Shown piece by piece: positions 45,558-55,402 of a stretch of 64,000 nucleotides of DNA. A program made the position numbers and the translations under genes. The stretch is taken from the NCBI GenBank assembly GCA_001602455.1, contig CP012157.1, positions 1,297,733-1,361,732 on the forward strand. The letters run 5' to 3'. The notes under the pieces were generated by a model. It did not search any database. It was not told the DNA's origin and was given only the letters and a program-made list of their open reading frames with translations. This stretch comes from Betaproteobacteria bacterium UKL13-2. Its GTDB lineage: Bacteria > Pseudomonadota > Gammaproteobacteria > Burkholderiales > Usitatibacteraceae. The stretch's first letter is position 1. Each line of letters starts with the position of its first letter.

Positions 45558-45582
45558 TGTGATATTAGAAAATGATATCACA
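45558..45582. promoter_or_regulatory. candidate hicB operator palindrome
   Basis: TGTGATAT and ATATCACA form perfect 8-bp arms around a 9-base spacer in AT-rich DNA, 66 bases upstream of hicB. HicB proteins with a ribbon-helix-helix domain bind such sites to repress themselves. Confidence 0.5.
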
Positions 45583-45917
45583 GTATATTTTTGTACTAAT
45601 GCATCCGTGAGATTCCGCATCGATTGCGGGCGAATTAAAAATAACTCTATTTTATCAATGGGTTACGATAAATTGCTGTGCGGGCGCGCTGATGGGGCGG
45701 CGAATTTCTCGTCAACTCAATGGATTAGACCGCTATCGCCACAGGCGTACTTGTAGGTAGAATCGCATCCAGTCACTTGTTGTTGCCTGATATTGCCTGA
45801 TGTTGCCGACGCGGTTGCCAACGCGGTTGTCTACGCGCAAGCACTTGGCCACGCTGTCGGGCAGCCGCAAGTTTCATCACACGTTCCAACCGTTGTCGAA
45901 TCATTGAAGGTCACCTC
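45583..45917. other. 335-bp region upstream of sdhC
   Basis: No gene is seen here. The first part is AT-rich. Around 45780-45838 there are short direct repeats (TTGCCTGAT twice or more, and ACGCGGTTG twice). The promoter of the TCA cluster should lie in this stretch, but I cannot pick a convincing pair of boxes. Confidence 0.5.
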
Positions 45918-46328
45918 ATGGCTTCTCGCCCGATAGCAGCTCGTAAACGCGCCCCGCAAGACCGCCCCAAGTACTACGATCTTAATTTGTTGAATTTGCC
46001 CATGCCGGGCTTGGTGTCGATTTTTCATCGGATCACTGGCGTGACGATGTTTTTGTTCTTGATCCCGCTGGTGCTATGGATTTTTCAGACCACACTCCGT
46101 TCGCCTGAAAGTTTCGCGGTCTGGAAGGGCTACTTTGCAAATCCGCTGATGAAGCTTATCGTGGTGGGGTTCATCTGGGCATTTGTTCACCATCTGTTTG
46201 CGGGGATGCGCTATCTTCTGCTCGACCTGCATATCGGTATCGCAAAGGAACCCGCGCAGCGCTCGGCGAAGGTAGTTCTGATCGCTGGTATTTTGGCCAC
46301 AGCGATTCTCGCTGTGCGTATTTGGTAG
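45918..46328 (+). CDS. sdhC: succinate dehydrogenase cytochrome b556 subunit
   Basis: Membrane anchor subunit of complex II, binding heme b and ubiquinone with SdhD. The 136 residues contain the family motif SIFHRITG (Ser and Arg of the quinone site) near residue 34 and three hydrophobic helices. The heme-ligand His is in FVHHLFAGMRYLLLD. The N-terminal RPKYYDLNLLNLPMPGLVS is typical of betaproteobacterial SdhC. AAGG lies 8 bases upstream of the ATG. It is the first gene of the sdhCDAB-sdhE run, with 9 bases to sdhD. Confidence 0.96.
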   Translation: MASRPIAARKRAPQDRPKYYDLNLLNLPMPGLVSIFHRITGVTMFLFLIPLVLWIFQTTLRSPESFAVWKGYFANPLMKLIVVGFIWAFVHHLFAGMRYLLLDLHIGIAKEPAQRSAKVVLIAGILATAILAVRIW

Positions 46329-46337
46329 GAGGCGGCG

Positions 46338-46685
46338 ATGGTTAACAAACAACCAGTTGGTGCTCACTATGGCTGGAAGGACTGGATGATCCAGCGCGTG
46401 ACGGCGGTCATCATGGTGGCCTTCAGCGTCCTCATTCTTGGCTTTTTTCTCGTCTATGGACGTGTCGAATTCGGCGATTGGAAGCAACTGTTCCAGAATC
46501 AGTTAGTGCGTATTTTGGCGCTCCTGTTTTTCCTATCGGTCTACTACCACGCTTGGATTGGTGTCAGAGATGTTCTGATGGACTACATCAAGCCGCTGGC
46601 AGTGCGCCTTTCCTTACAAGTCGCGGTCTGTTTGTTCCTGATCGTATGTTCGATCTGGACGGTTTCTATTCTGTGGGGCAATTAG
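46338..46685 (+). CDS. sdhD: succinate dehydrogenase hydrophobic anchor subunit
   Basis: Second membrane anchor of complex II. In 115 residues there are three hydrophobic helices (ITAVIMVAFSVLILGFF-like at about 20-40, ILALLFFLSVYYHAWIG at about 60-78, LQVAVCLFLIVCSIWTV at about 90-110). YYHAWIGVRDVLMDYIKP carries the conserved heme and quinone-site His, Arg, Asp and Tyr. GAHYGWKDWMIQRVTAV is the family's N-terminal signature. It is separated by 3 bases from sdhA. Confidence 0.95.
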   Translation: MVNKQPVGAHYGWKDWMIQRVTAVIMVAFSVLILGFFLVYGRVEFGDWKQLFQNQLVRILALLFFLSVYYHAWIGVRDVLMDYIKPLAVRLSLQVAVCLFLIVCSIWTVSILWGN

Positions 46686-46688
46686 AAA

Positions 46689-48485
46689 ATGGCATCTGCT
46701 TCATCTCTCCCGGTTCGCAAATTTGATGCCGTCGTCGTCGGTGCTGGTGGCTCTGGTTTACGCGCCGCGCTTCAGTTGTCTTCTGCGGGGCTGAAAGTCG
46801 CCGTGCTCTCCAAGGTCTTCCCCACCCGTTCCCATACCGTTGCGGCGCAAGGCGGTGTTGGCGCGTCCCTCGGCAATATGGGGGAGGATAACTGGCACTG
46901 GCATATGTATGACACCGTCAAAGGCTCCGACTGGCTTGGCGACCAAGATGCGATTGAATTCATGTGTAAAGCCGCTCCCGAGGCTGTCATTGAACTTGAG
47001 CATTTTGGGATGCCATTCGACCGCAACGACAATGGCACGATCTACCAACGTCCGTTTGGCGGACATTCGCAGAATTTTGGCGAAAAGCCAGTGCAGCGCT
47101 CGTGTTGTGCGGCAGACCGCACCGGCCACGCGATGTTGCATACGCTCTACCAGCGTAATGTATTTGCAAACACGCAATTTTTTGTCGAATGGATGGCGCT
47201 TGATCTGATTCGCGATGCAGCGGGCGATGTTGTTGGTGTGACCGCACTCGAAATGGAAACTGGCGATGTGATGATTTTTCATGCCAAGGCGACCTTGTTT
47301 GCCACCGGTGGTGCAGGACGTATTTATGCGTCTTCGACCAATGCGTTTATCAATACGGGCGATGGCTTGGGCATGGCAGCGCGCGCGGGTATTCCGTTGG
47401 AGGATATGGAATTCTGGCAGTTCCACCCGACAGGTGTCGCCGGCGCAGGTGTGCTAATTACCGAGGGCGTGCGCGGTGAGGGGGGCATTCTGCTGAATCG
47501 AGATGGTGAACGCTTTATGGAGCGTTACGCACCGACCATGAAAGATTTGGCGTCGCGTGATGTGGTATCTCGGGCGATGGCGACCGAGATCAAAGAAGGT
47601 CGCGGTGCCGGACCAAACAGAGACTACATCTTGTTAAAGCTCGACCACTTGGGGCCTGATGTCATCAACAAGCGTCTGCCTGGCATTCGCGAGATTGCGC
47701 TTAAGTTCGGTAATGTTGATTGCACCAAAGAGCCGATCCCGGTCGTGCCAACCTGTCACTACCAAATGGGCGGCATTCCAACCAACTACTTGGCGGAAGT
47801 CGTGGTGCCAAAGGATGGTAATCCAAGTGTGATTGTGCCGGGCTTCTACGCAGCGGGTGAATGTGGCTGCGCCTCCATCCATGGCGCAAACCGTTTGGGC
47901 ACCAACTCGCTGACCGACTTACTGGTGATGGGTAAGTCAGCCGGCGACTCGATGATCAAGTTCATTCGCGAAAACAACACGCACAAGCCGCTGCCGGCAG
48001 ACGCGGGTGCAATTTCGCTTGCGCGTATCGCGGCGCTCGACGCCACGACTGGCGGTGAATCAGTCCATGCAGTCGGCGACGCGATGCGTCAGACCATGCA
48101 GGCGCATTGCGGCGTGTTCCGCTTCCCGGACATGCTTGAAGAGGGTGTCACGAAAATCAAGGAAGTCGCGGAGCGCGCAAAGCAATTAGAAATCAAAGAC
48201 AAGTCGAAGGTGTTTAACACCGCGCGCATTGAAGCGCTCGAATTGCAGAACCTGATTGAGGTTGCGGTGGCGACGATGGTGTCCGCTGAAGCCCGCAAGG
48301 AAACACGCGGAGCGCATGATCGCGCTGATTTCCATAACCGTCCCGGTTACGTTAATGGTCGTGATGACCAGAACTGGCTCAAGCACACGCTTTGGTATAA
48401 GGACGGCAACAAGCTCGACTATAAACCGGTGAATTTGACGCCGCTGACAGTTGAATCGTTCGCGCCCAAAGCGCGTACCTACTAA
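46689..48485 (+). CDS. sdhA: succinate dehydrogenase flavoprotein subunit
   Basis: Catalytic flavoprotein oxidising succinate to fumarate. The 598-residue protein has the dinucleotide motif VVGAGGSGLRAAL, the covalently flavinylated His49 in TRSHTVAAQGG, the FAD and substrate-site segment HTLYQRN, the active-site Arg/His region QFHPTG and RYAPTMKDLASRDVVSRAM, and the C-terminal ANRLGTNSLTDLLVMGKSAG. Length and motifs are standard. Flavinylation is presumably assisted by SdhE, encoded two genes downstream. Confidence 0.98.
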   Translation: MASASSLPVRKFDAVVVGAGGSGLRAALQLSSAGLKVAVLSKVFPTRSHTVAAQGGVGASLGNMGEDNWHWHMYDTVKGSDWLGDQDAIEFMCKAAPEAVIELEHFGMPFDRNDNGTIYQRPFGGHSQNFGEKPVQRSCCAADRTGHAMLHTLYQRNVFANTQFFVEWMALDLIRDAAGDVVGVTALEMETGDVMIFHAKATLFATGGAGRIYASSTNAFINTGDGLGMAARAGIPLEDMEFWQFHPTGVAGAGVLITEGVRGEGGILLNRDGERFMERYAPTMKDLASRDVVSRAMATEIKEGRGAGPNRDYILLKLDHLGPDVINKRLPGIREIALKFGNVDCTKEPIPVVPTCHYQMGGIPTNYLAEVVVPKDGNPSVIVPGFYAAGECGCASIHGANRLGTNSLTDLLVMGKSAGDSMIKFIRENNTHKPLPADAGAISLARIAALDATTGGESVHAVGDAMRQTMQAHCGVFRFPDMLEEGVTKIKEVAERAKQLEIKDKSKVFNTARIEALELQNLIEVAVATMVSAEARKETRGAHDRADFHNRPGYVNGRDDQNWLKHTLWYKDGNKLDYKPVNLTPLTVESFAPKARTY

Positions 48486-48502
48486 GTGATACGGATACAG
48501 AA

Positions 48503-49198
48503 ATGAAATTTCAGATTCTTCGCTTTGACCCGGACGTTGACCAGAAGCCGTACTTCAAAGAGTACGATATTGCGCTCGAACCCTCAGATCGGATGCTGCT
48601 CGATGCGTTGATCCGTATCAAGTCGATCGACGACACACTCGCGCTGCGGCGCTCTTGCCGTGAAGGCGTATGTGGCTCGGATGCGATGAACATCAATGGT
48701 AAGAACGGTTTGGCGTGTATCACCAAGGTGTCCGAACTCAAAGAGCCGGTGGTGTTGAAGCCGTTGCCGGGGCTACCGATTATCCGTGACCTGATCGTCG
48801 ACATGACGCAGTTCTTTCAGCAGTACCACTCGATCACACCATTTGTGATTAACAACGAGCCGGCGCCTGAGAAAGAGCGTTTGCAATCACCACAAGAGCG
48901 TCTTGAGTTAGACGGATTGTATGAGTGCATCCTGTGTGCGTGTTGCTCGACCTCCTGCCCGTCGTTCTGGTGGAACCCCGATAAGTTTGTTGGCCCCGCA
49001 GGGCTGCTTGCCGCATACCGCTTTATTGCCGATACAAGAGACCACGCGACCAATGAGCGTCTCGATAATCTCGAAGACCCATATCGATTATTCCGTTGTC
49101 ACACCATCATGAACTGCGTGGATGTTTGCCCTAAGGGATTGAATCCGTCGCTGGCGATCGGCAAGATCAAGGAAATGATGTTGAAGAGAGCTGTTTAG
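48503..49198 (+). CDS. sdhB: succinate dehydrogenase iron-sulfur subunit
   Basis: Electron-transfer subunit of complex II with three Fe-S clusters. In 231 residues the [2Fe-2S] cysteines are in SCREGVCGSDAMNINGKNGLAC, the [4Fe-4S] cysteines in CILCACCSTSCPSFWWN, and the [3Fe-4S] cysteines in CHTIMNCVDVCPKGLNP. It passes electrons from SdhA's FAD to the quinone site. Its stop codon directly abuts the GTG start of sdhE. Confidence 0.98.
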   Translation: MKFQILRFDPDVDQKPYFKEYDIALEPSDRMLLDALIRIKSIDDTLALRRSCREGVCGSDAMNINGKNGLACITKVSELKEPVVLKPLPGLPIIRDLIVDMTQFFQQYHSITPFVINNEPAPEKERLQSPQERLELDGLYECILCACCSTSCPSFWWNPDKFVGPAGLLAAYRFIADTRDHATNERLDNLEDPYRLFRCHTIMNCVDVCPKGLNPSLAIGKIKEMMLKRAV

Positions 49199-49468
49199 GT
49201 GAACGAAATTGTGCAAGACGACGTGATTCAGGACGCCAGAGTCCACCACCGGATTCGTTGGCGTGCGCGGCGCGGCTTGCTGGAAAACGACTTACTGCTC
49301 AAGCCGTTTTTGGCATCCAGATTGGAGTCGCTTTCGGTGGATGAGATCCAAACATTGGACCGACTGTTGTTACTCGGCGATAACGAATTACTGGATGTAT
49401 TGATGGGGCGAAAAGGTGGTGCCAATGCGGCCACTGATGCGCTGGTAGCGCAGATTAGAAAAACGTAA
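49199..49468 (+). CDS. sdhE: FAD assembly factor SdhE
   Basis: A small helical protein (89 residues) that promotes covalent FAD attachment to SdhA. The defining RGxxE motif is present as RRGLLENDLLL, and the helical remainder (SLSVDEIQTLDRLLLLGDNELLDVLMGR) matches the family. The start is a GTG lying immediately after the sdhB stop. The tight placement after sdhCDAB ensures co-production with its target. Confidence 0.95.
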   Translation: MNEIVQDDVIQDARVHHRIRWRARRGLLENDLLLKPFLASRLESLSVDEIQTLDRLLLLGDNELLDVLMGRKGGANAATDALVAQIRKT

Positions 49469-49532
49469 CGCCAAACTTTCGTGTCGCTCGGATAGCGTCG
49501 CGACATAAATCGGATGAGAAGGGACCAAAGCA

Positions 49533-50822
49533 ATGAATGCAAATGGCAAAGCAACACTGACACTTCAAAACGGCACGGTGGTTGAGCTTCCGGTTTATGG
49601 CGGCTCACACGGTCCCGATGTGATTGATATCCGAAAGTTGTACGGTCAAACGGGTATGTTTACCTACGATCCCGGTTTCATGTCCACGGCGTCCTGCAAT
49701 TCGAAGATTACCTTCATCGATGGCGACAAAGGCGAACTCCTGTATCGCGGCTATCCAATTGAGCAACTCGCGACGAAATGTGATTTCTTGCAGGTTTGCC
49801 ATTTGCTCTTGTATGGAGATTTGCCAGATGAGGCCGGTCGCAAAGATTTTGTGAGCCGGGTCACCAACCACACCATGGTTCACGAACAAATGCAGTTTTT
49901 TCTCCGTGGTTTTCGGCGTGACGCGCATCCCATGTCGGTCATGACGGGGCTGCTCGGCGCGATGTCAGCGTTCTATCCAGACTCGATTAACTTACACGAC
50001 AAAGAGCAGCGCGAAATTTCCGCCATCCGCCTGATCGCCAAGCTGCCGACGCTAACGGCAATGGCGTACAAGTACACGGTCGGTCAGCCGCTAATTTATC
50101 CGCGCAATGACCTAGGCTACACCGCCAATTTCATGCGCATGATGTTTGCCGTTCCGGCGGAAGACTACAAGATCAACGATGTGTTGGTTCGTGCGCTAGA
50201 CCGGATATTCATCTTACATGCCGATCATGAACAGAATGCATCGACATCGACTGTTCGTCTGTGCGCCTCGTCCGGCACCAACCCGTTTGCGGCCATCGCA
50301 GCAGGGGTTGCCTGCTTGTGGGGGCCTGCGCATGGTGGTGCTAACGAAGCCGCGCTGAATATGTTGTATGACATTCAGCGAACCGGCGGCGTTGAGAAGA
50401 TTGGCGAGTTCATTGCCCAAGTCAAAGACAAGAATTCCAATGTTCGGCTGATGGGCTTCGGCCATCGTGTTTATAAGAACTACGACCCGCGCGCGAAGCT
50501 GATGCGCGAAACCTGCTACGAAGTGTTGAACGAACTCGGTCTCCAAGACGATCCTTTGTTCAAGCTCGCTATGGCGTTGGAAAAAATCGCGTTGGAAGAT
50601 GACTATTTCGTCAGTCGCAAACTGTATCCAAACGTCGATTTTTATTCCGGCATCGTGCAAAAAGCGATTGGCATACCTGTGCCGTTGTTTACTGCCATCT
50701 TCGCATTGGCACGCACAGTTGGTTGGATCGCGCAACTCAACGAAATGATCGCTGACCCCGAGTACAAGATCGGTCGTCCGCGTCAACTTTATGTCGGCGC
50801 ACCGCGTCGCGACGTGAAGTAA
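49533..50822 (+). CDS. gltA: citrate synthase, type II
   Basis: Condenses oxaloacetate with acetyl-CoA to citrate. At 429 residues it is the long, hexameric, NADH-sensitive type of Gram-negative bacteria. The catalytic His are in [12 protein letters not shown] and [15 protein letters not shown], with the catalytic Asp in NVDFYSGIV. The N-terminal beta domain ([23 protein letters not shown]) is typical of this type. A GAAGGGA box lies 7-8 bases upstream of the ATG. It is followed at 45 bases by sucA. Confidence 0.98.
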   Translation: MNANGKATLTLQNGTVVELPVYGGSHGPDVIDIRKLYGQTGMFTYDPGFMSTASCNSKITFIDGDKGELLYRGYPIEQLATKCDFLQVCHLLLYGDLPDEAGRKDFVSRVTNHTMVHEQMQFFLRGFRRDAHPMSVMTGLLGAMSAFYPDSINLHDKEQREISAIRLIAKLPTLTAMAYKYTVGQPLIYPRNDLGYTANFMRMMFAVPAEDYKINDVLVRALDRIFILHADHEQNASTSTVRLCASSGTNPFAAIAAGVACLWGPAHGGANEAALNMLYDIQRTGGVEKIGEFIAQVKDKNSNVRLMGFGHRVYKNYDPRAKLMRETCYEVLNELGLQDDPLFKLAMALEKIALEDDYFVSRKLYPNVDFYSGIVQKAIGIPVPLFTAIFALARTVGWIAQLNEMIADPEYKIGRPRQLYVGAPRRDVK

Positions 50823-50867
50823 GGCAAACCCAACAACCCGCAATAAGTAGCAGTCGAGGTAACGATC

Positions 50868-53735
50868 ATGATGCGAGACGACCAACAATCCTCTTTGTTT
50901 TTTGGCGCAAACGCGCCATACATTGAGGAACTTTACGAACAGTATCTAGCAGACCCTGCATCGGTTCCTGAAAGCTGGCGCAAGCAGTTTGATGGTTTGC
51001 CGAATGTCGCCGGGCAGACGCATCACGATGTGCCGCATTCCCCAGTGATTGCCGCCTTTGAACAGCTTGCGGCACAAGGTGGCGCGAAACGCATTGCGTA
51101 TGTAAATGTTGGTGGTGGTGCGGGGGCAGACCCGGGCGACAGCAAGAAAGCCTTTAAGGTCTTGCAGTACATTCGTGCGCACCGCGTTTTAGGCGCGCGT
51201 AACTCTTCGCTCGACCCGTTGAAACGTATGGAGCGCATGCAAGTACCGGAGCTTGAGTTGAGCTACTATGGCTTGACCGAGGCGGATCTGGAGCAAGAGT
51301 TTGGATTTGGTTCTTGGCAAGGCACGATCGCCGGGAATGCCGAGCGCGCCAAGCTCAAGGATATTGTGCAAGCGGTGAAGCGTACCTACTGCGGCACAGT
51401 CGGCACGGAGTACATGTACATTTCGCAGACTGAGCAGAAGCGTTGGCTCCAAGCACAGCTCGAATCCATCCAATCGCAACCTTCACTTTCTAAAGAAGAG
51501 AAGCAGTTCTTGCTTGATCGTCTGACGGCCGCTGAGACGCTTGAGAAGTACCTCCACACACGCTACGTTGGTCAGAAGCGGTTTTCGCTCGAAGGCGGCG
51601 AGAGCTTGATTCCGCTAGTTGACGACATCATCCAGGCCGCAGGTGCCAAGGGTGTTAAAGAAGTTGTACTCGGTATGGCTCACCGCGGCCGCTTGAATAT
51701 CCTAGTGAACTCGCTCGGCAAGCTGCCGGCAGATCTGTTCGCCGAATTCGAAGGCAAGCACGCGCACAACATTGGTTCAGGCGACGTCAAGTACCATCAA
51801 GGCTTCTCGTCAGACATTCAAACCAAGGGGGGCGCCGTCCATCTCACGCTCGCGTTTAACCCGTCCCATCTGGAAATTGTTAATCCAGTGGTCGAAGGGT
51901 CGGTGCGCGCACGCCAGCAGCGCCGTCACGACGTGACGGGTGATGAAGTCATTCCATTGTTGATTCATGGTGACGCAGCATTTGCCGGTCAAGGCGTCAT
52001 TATGGAAACGATGGCGCTGTCGCAGACGCGCGGATTCAAAACTGGCGGCACTGTACATATCGTTGTCAACAATCAGGTTGGATTCACAACATCTGATACC
52101 CGCGATTCGCGTTCCTCGCTCTACTGTACTGATGTCGCAAAAATGATTGAAGCGCCGGTTTTCCATGTGAATGCCGACGATCCAGAATCGGTGCTGATGG
52201 TGGGCCGTCTTGCGTTGGAATACCGCATGAAGTTCCACAAGGATGTGGTGATCGACATGGTGTGTTTTCGTAAGCTTGGACACAATGAGCAAGACGAGCC
52301 ATTCGTGACTCAGCCGCTGATGTACAAAAAGATTGCGCAGCATCCTGGCACCCGCAAAGTCTATGCTGATAAGTTGGCCAGCGAAGGCACGGTCGGTGCA
52401 AGCTATGGTGATGATCTTGTGACCAACATTCGTGCGCGCCTCGACGCAGGCAAGAGCACGAACACGAAGATCCTTTATGGCATCAAACCGCCGCTCGCGG
52501 TGGATTGGGCGCCGTACATTGGCCAAGATTGGCGCGCGAATTATGAGTCGAAGGTATCGCTGTCAAAACTTAAGGAGTTTGCTGAACGTCTGACGCAAAT
52601 TCCGGCGGACTTTAAGTGTCACATGTCGGTAGAAAAGTTGCTCGAAGCACGTCGCAAGATGGGCAAAGGCGAACTGCCGCTCGACTGGGGCATGGCGGAA
52701 AATCTCGCTTATGCAACGCTCGTCGCTAATGGCACGCCGGTACGGATTAGTGGACAGGACTGCGGTCGCGGAACATTCGCACATCGTCATGCGGTGATGC
52801 ACGACCAAAACCGCGAGAAGTGGGACTCTGGAACCTATGTGCCGCTGCAAAACATCGTCGCAAAGCAAGGCAGTTTTGTCGTCATTGATTCCCTCTTGTC
52901 TGAAGAAGCTGTGCTCGGATTTGAGTACGGCTATGCATCGGCGCAACCGTTTGAGCTCGTCATCTGGGAAGCGCAGTTTGGCGACTTCGCCAATGGCGCG
53001 CAAGTTGTGATCGATCAGTTCATCTCATCGGGTGAATCGAAGTGGGCGCGCCTCTGCGGCCTCAGCCTGTTCCTGCCGCACGGTTATGAAGGTCAAGGGC
53101 CAGAACACTCGTCGGCACGCTTAGAGCGCTTTTTGCAACTCTGCGCTGAGCACAACATCCAAGTTGTTGTACCTTCAACGGCTGCACAGCACTATCACAT
53201 GATCCGTCGCCAAGCCCTGCGGCCGGCTAGAAAGCCGCTCGTGGTGATGATGCCTAAGTCGTTGCTGCGCAAAAAAGAGGCCATGTCGTCGCTCGATGAG
53301 CTGGCAAACGGCAAGTTTGAAGTTGTGATCGGTGAGACAGCGAAACTCAACACGAAGAAAGTTAAGCGCGTCGTGTTCTGCTCGGGAAAGGTCTACTACG
53401 ACATCATTGCGGAGCGTGAAAAGCGCGGTATTGAGGATATTGCCGTGGTTCGTGTTGAGCAGTTATATCCGTTCCCCCACGAAGAGTTTGCGGCGCAGAT
53501 TGCGGCCTATCCAACGGCGAAGTCTGTGTTGTGGGCGCAAGAGGAGCCTGCCAATCAGGGGGCGTGGCATCGTATTCAGCACTACCTGAAGCGCAGTATG
53601 CGTGCGGATCAAACACTGAGTTACGCAGGTCGGCCATCGTCCGCTTCCCCAGCAGTCGGTTATTTGGCGAAGCACAACGAGCAACAGAAAGAGTTGGTTG
53701 ATGTCGCGTTGAGTGTAGAAGCGGCGCAGAAATAG
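50868..53735 (+). CDS. sucA: 2-oxoglutarate dehydrogenase E1 component
   Basis: Thiamine-diphosphate-dependent E1 subunit that decarboxylates 2-oxoglutarate and succinylates the lipoyl group on SucB. At 955 residues it is of normal length. The N-terminal E2-docking segment is SSLFFGANAPYIEELYEQYLADPASVP. The catalytic and ThDP-binding parts include GMAHRGRLNILVN, HGDAAFAGQGV, NNQVGFTTSDTRDSRSS and FRKLGHNEQDEP. The C-terminal transketolase half contains QDCGRGTFAHRHAV and GYEGQGPEHSSARLERFLQL. It lies in the sucA-sucB-lpdA set. Confidence 0.98.
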   Translation: MMRDDQQSSLFFGANAPYIEELYEQYLADPASVPESWRKQFDGLPNVAGQTHHDVPHSPVIAAFEQLAAQGGAKRIAYVNVGGGAGADPGDSKKAFKVLQYIRAHRVLGARNSSLDPLKRMERMQVPELELSYYGLTEADLEQEFGFGSWQGTIAGNAERAKLKDIVQAVKRTYCGTVGTEYMYISQTEQKRWLQAQLESIQSQPSLSKEEKQFLLDRLTAAETLEKYLHTRYVGQKRFSLEGGESLIPLVDDIIQAAGAKGVKEVVLGMAHRGRLNILVNSLGKLPADLFAEFEGKHAHNIGSGDVKYHQGFSSDIQTKGGAVHLTLAFNPSHLEIVNPVVEGSVRARQQRRHDVTGDEVIPLLIHGDAAFAGQGVIMETMALSQTRGFKTGGTVHIVVNNQVGFTTSDTRDSRSSLYCTDVAKMIEAPVFHVNADDPESVLMVGRLALEYRMKFHKDVVIDMVCFRKLGHNEQDEPFVTQPLMYKKIAQHPGTRKVYADKLASEGTVGASYGDDLVTNIRARLDAGKSTNTKILYGIKPPLAVDWAPYIGQDWRANYESKVSLSKLKEFAERLTQIPADFKCHMSVEKLLEARRKMGKGELPLDWGMAENLAYATLVANGTPVRISGQDCGRGTFAHRHAVMHDQNREKWDSGTYVPLQNIVAKQGSFVVIDSLLSEEAVLGFEYGYASAQPFELVIWEAQFGDFANGAQVVIDQFISSGESKWARLCGLSLFLPHGYEGQGPEHSSARLERFLQLCAEHNIQVVVPSTAAQHYHMIRRQALRPARKPLVVMMPKSLLRKKEAMSSLDELANGKFEVVIGETAKLNTKKVKRVVFCSGKVYYDIIAEREKRGIEDIAVVRVEQLYPFPHEEFAAQIAAYPTAKSVLWAQEEPANQGAWHRIQHYLKRSMRADQTLSYAGRPSSASPAVGYLAKHNEQQKELVDVALSVEAAQK

Positions 53736-53803
53736 TCCATTCCGTCATTGAGCAAGACCATCCGCGTGGTGCAATCCGTAACGCGAAATAAGGAAATCTA
53801 AAA

Positions 53804-54994
53804 ATGCAGATCGAAGTCAAAATCCCACAGCTCTCAGAGTCCGTTGCCGAGGCGACCTTGGTGTCGTGGCACAAGAAAGCAGGTCAGGCGGTTAAGCGTG
53901 ATGAAAACTTGATCGATATTGAAACCGACAAGGTGGTGATGGAACTTCCTGCACCTGCCGACGGCGTACTGGTGAAGATCATTAAAGGCGATGGCAGCAC
54001 GGTGGTTTCGGGCGACGTTATTGCGACGATCGACACAGCCGCGATGATCGATACAGCCGTGGCGACGCCCGCAGTGGCTAACCCATCGGCGCTCACGGCG
54101 CCTGCTGTTGTGGCATCTGCGCCGGCGATGAGCCCGGCCGCAGCAAAAATTGCCGCCGAGAACAACGTCAAGGATGTTGCCGGAACCGGACGCGGTGGGC
54201 GCGTGACAAAAGAAGATGTGGTCAACAAAATTGCCGGGGTCTCAGCACCCGCCAAGGTCGTTGCAGCACCAGTCGTCGCATTGCCAATGGGTGACCGAGC
54301 CGAGCAGCGCGTCCCGATGTCTCGTTTGCGTGCCCGCATCGCTGAACGTCTGGTCCAGTCGCAATCGACTGCCGCGATTCTCACAACGTTTAACGAAGTG
54401 AATATGGGCCCGGTGATGGCCCTGCGAAACACCTACAAGGATAAGTTTGAGAAACAGCACGGCGTCAAACTGGGTTTCATGTCGTTCTTCGTCAAGGCCG
54501 CTGTTCATGCGCTGAAGAAGTATCCAGTGGTCAATGCCTCGGTTGACGGTAACGATATCGTCTACCACGGTTACTACGATATTGGTATCGCTGTGGGCAC
54601 GGAGCGTGGTCTCGTCGTGCCGATTCTTCGCGATGCCGACCAGATGTCAATTGCCGATATTGAGAAGAAAATTGCCGAGTTTGGTCAGAAGGCAAAAGAC
54701 GGCAAGCTCACGATCGAAGAGTTGACGGGCGGAACATTCTCAATTTCGAACGGCGGTGTATTCGGCTCGATGTTGTCGACGCCAATCATCAATCCACCGC
54801 AGTCGGCCATTCTCGGTGTTCATGCGACTAAGGAGCGCCCAGTGGTCGAAAACGGCCAGATTGTCATCCGGCCAATGAATTACCTGGCGATGAGCTACGA
54901 CCACCGCATCATCGATGGCCGTGAAGCCGTGTTGTCCTTGGTGGCGATGAAAGAAGCGCTGGAAGATCCAGCACGGCTACTACTCGATATCTAA
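53804..54994 (+). CDS. sucB: 2-oxoglutarate dehydrogenase E2, dihydrolipoyl succinyltransferase
   Basis: Core of the 2-oxoglutarate dehydrogenase complex. In 396 residues: one lipoyl domain (1-75) with the lipoylated Lys43 in [10 protein letters not shown], an Ala/Pro-rich linker, a peripheral-subunit-binding domain at about 107-140 ([30 protein letters not shown]), and the catalytic domain with His367 and Asp371 in [13 protein letters not shown]. The linker contains a small in-frame duplication ([13 protein letters not shown]). It is followed by a small membrane-protein gene and then lpdA. Confidence 0.98.
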   Translation: MQIEVKIPQLSESVAEATLVSWHKKAGQAVKRDENLIDIETDKVVMELPAPADGVLVKIIKGDGSTVVSGDVIATIDTAAMIDTAVATPAVANPSALTAPAVVASAPAMSPAAAKIAAENNVKDVAGTGRGGRVTKEDVVNKIAGVSAPAKVVAAPVVALPMGDRAEQRVPMSRLRARIAERLVQSQSTAAILTTFNEVNMGPVMALRNTYKDKFEKQHGVKLGFMSFFVKAAVHALKKYPVVNASVDGNDIVYHGYYDIGIAVGTERGLVVPILRDADQMSIADIEKKIAEFGQKAKDGKLTIEELTGGTFSISNGGVFGSMLSTPIINPPQSAILGVHATKERPVVENGQIVIRPMNYLAMSYDHRIIDGREAVLSLVAMKEALEDPARLLLDI

Positions 54995-55051
54995 GCGTAA
55001 ATCTGACGCAGCGGCGGATGATGTATCGCCGTCACGTTCAAATCATCGACG

Positions 55052-55342
55052 ATGGCAAAAAGTCGCTCCTCTTCGTTCATAACTTGGTTCGCCGTGCAAA
55101 TTTTGTTTGTGCTCGTCGGCGCGTTGCTCACGGGTTTTTTAACGGTTTTTTTTGCCAAGTTTTTGGCGCGTTACATCAGTAGCGCCATTGCCGCACCATT
55201 GGCGGTTGGTCTCGGTGTTTCGTTGACGTTGTGGTTTACGCAGTTACTGAAGCGGCCGCCATTTTTGTTGTCTGGCACCTCACCACTGATCGCAGGATTT
55301 TGTGCGGCGTTGGGAGTGTATATCGCAAGAACGTGGCTGTAG
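55052..55342 (+). CDS. uncharacterised small membrane protein between sucB and lpdA
   Basis: A 96-residue hydrophobic protein with three predicted membrane segments: about 8-32 (FITWFAVQILFVLVGALLTGFLTVFFA), 42-62 (SSAIAAPLAVGLGVSLTLWF), and 70-93 (FLLSGTSPLIAGFCAALGVYIA). The ends are basic. I recognise no family. No clear ribosome-binding site precedes the ATG, so translation may depend on neighbours. It sits inside the 2-oxoglutarate dehydrogenase set, where no such gene is usual. Confidence 0.6.
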   Translation: MAKSRSSSFITWFAVQILFVLVGALLTGFLTVFFAKFLARYISSAIAAPLAVGLGVSLTLWFTQLLKRPPFLLSGTSPLIAGFCAALGVYIARTWL

Positions 55343-55402
55343 GCGGGATTAAGCTTGTCGCGTTAGTGCATTTTTTGCATTCGTTTGTAACAGGAAATCA
55401 TC

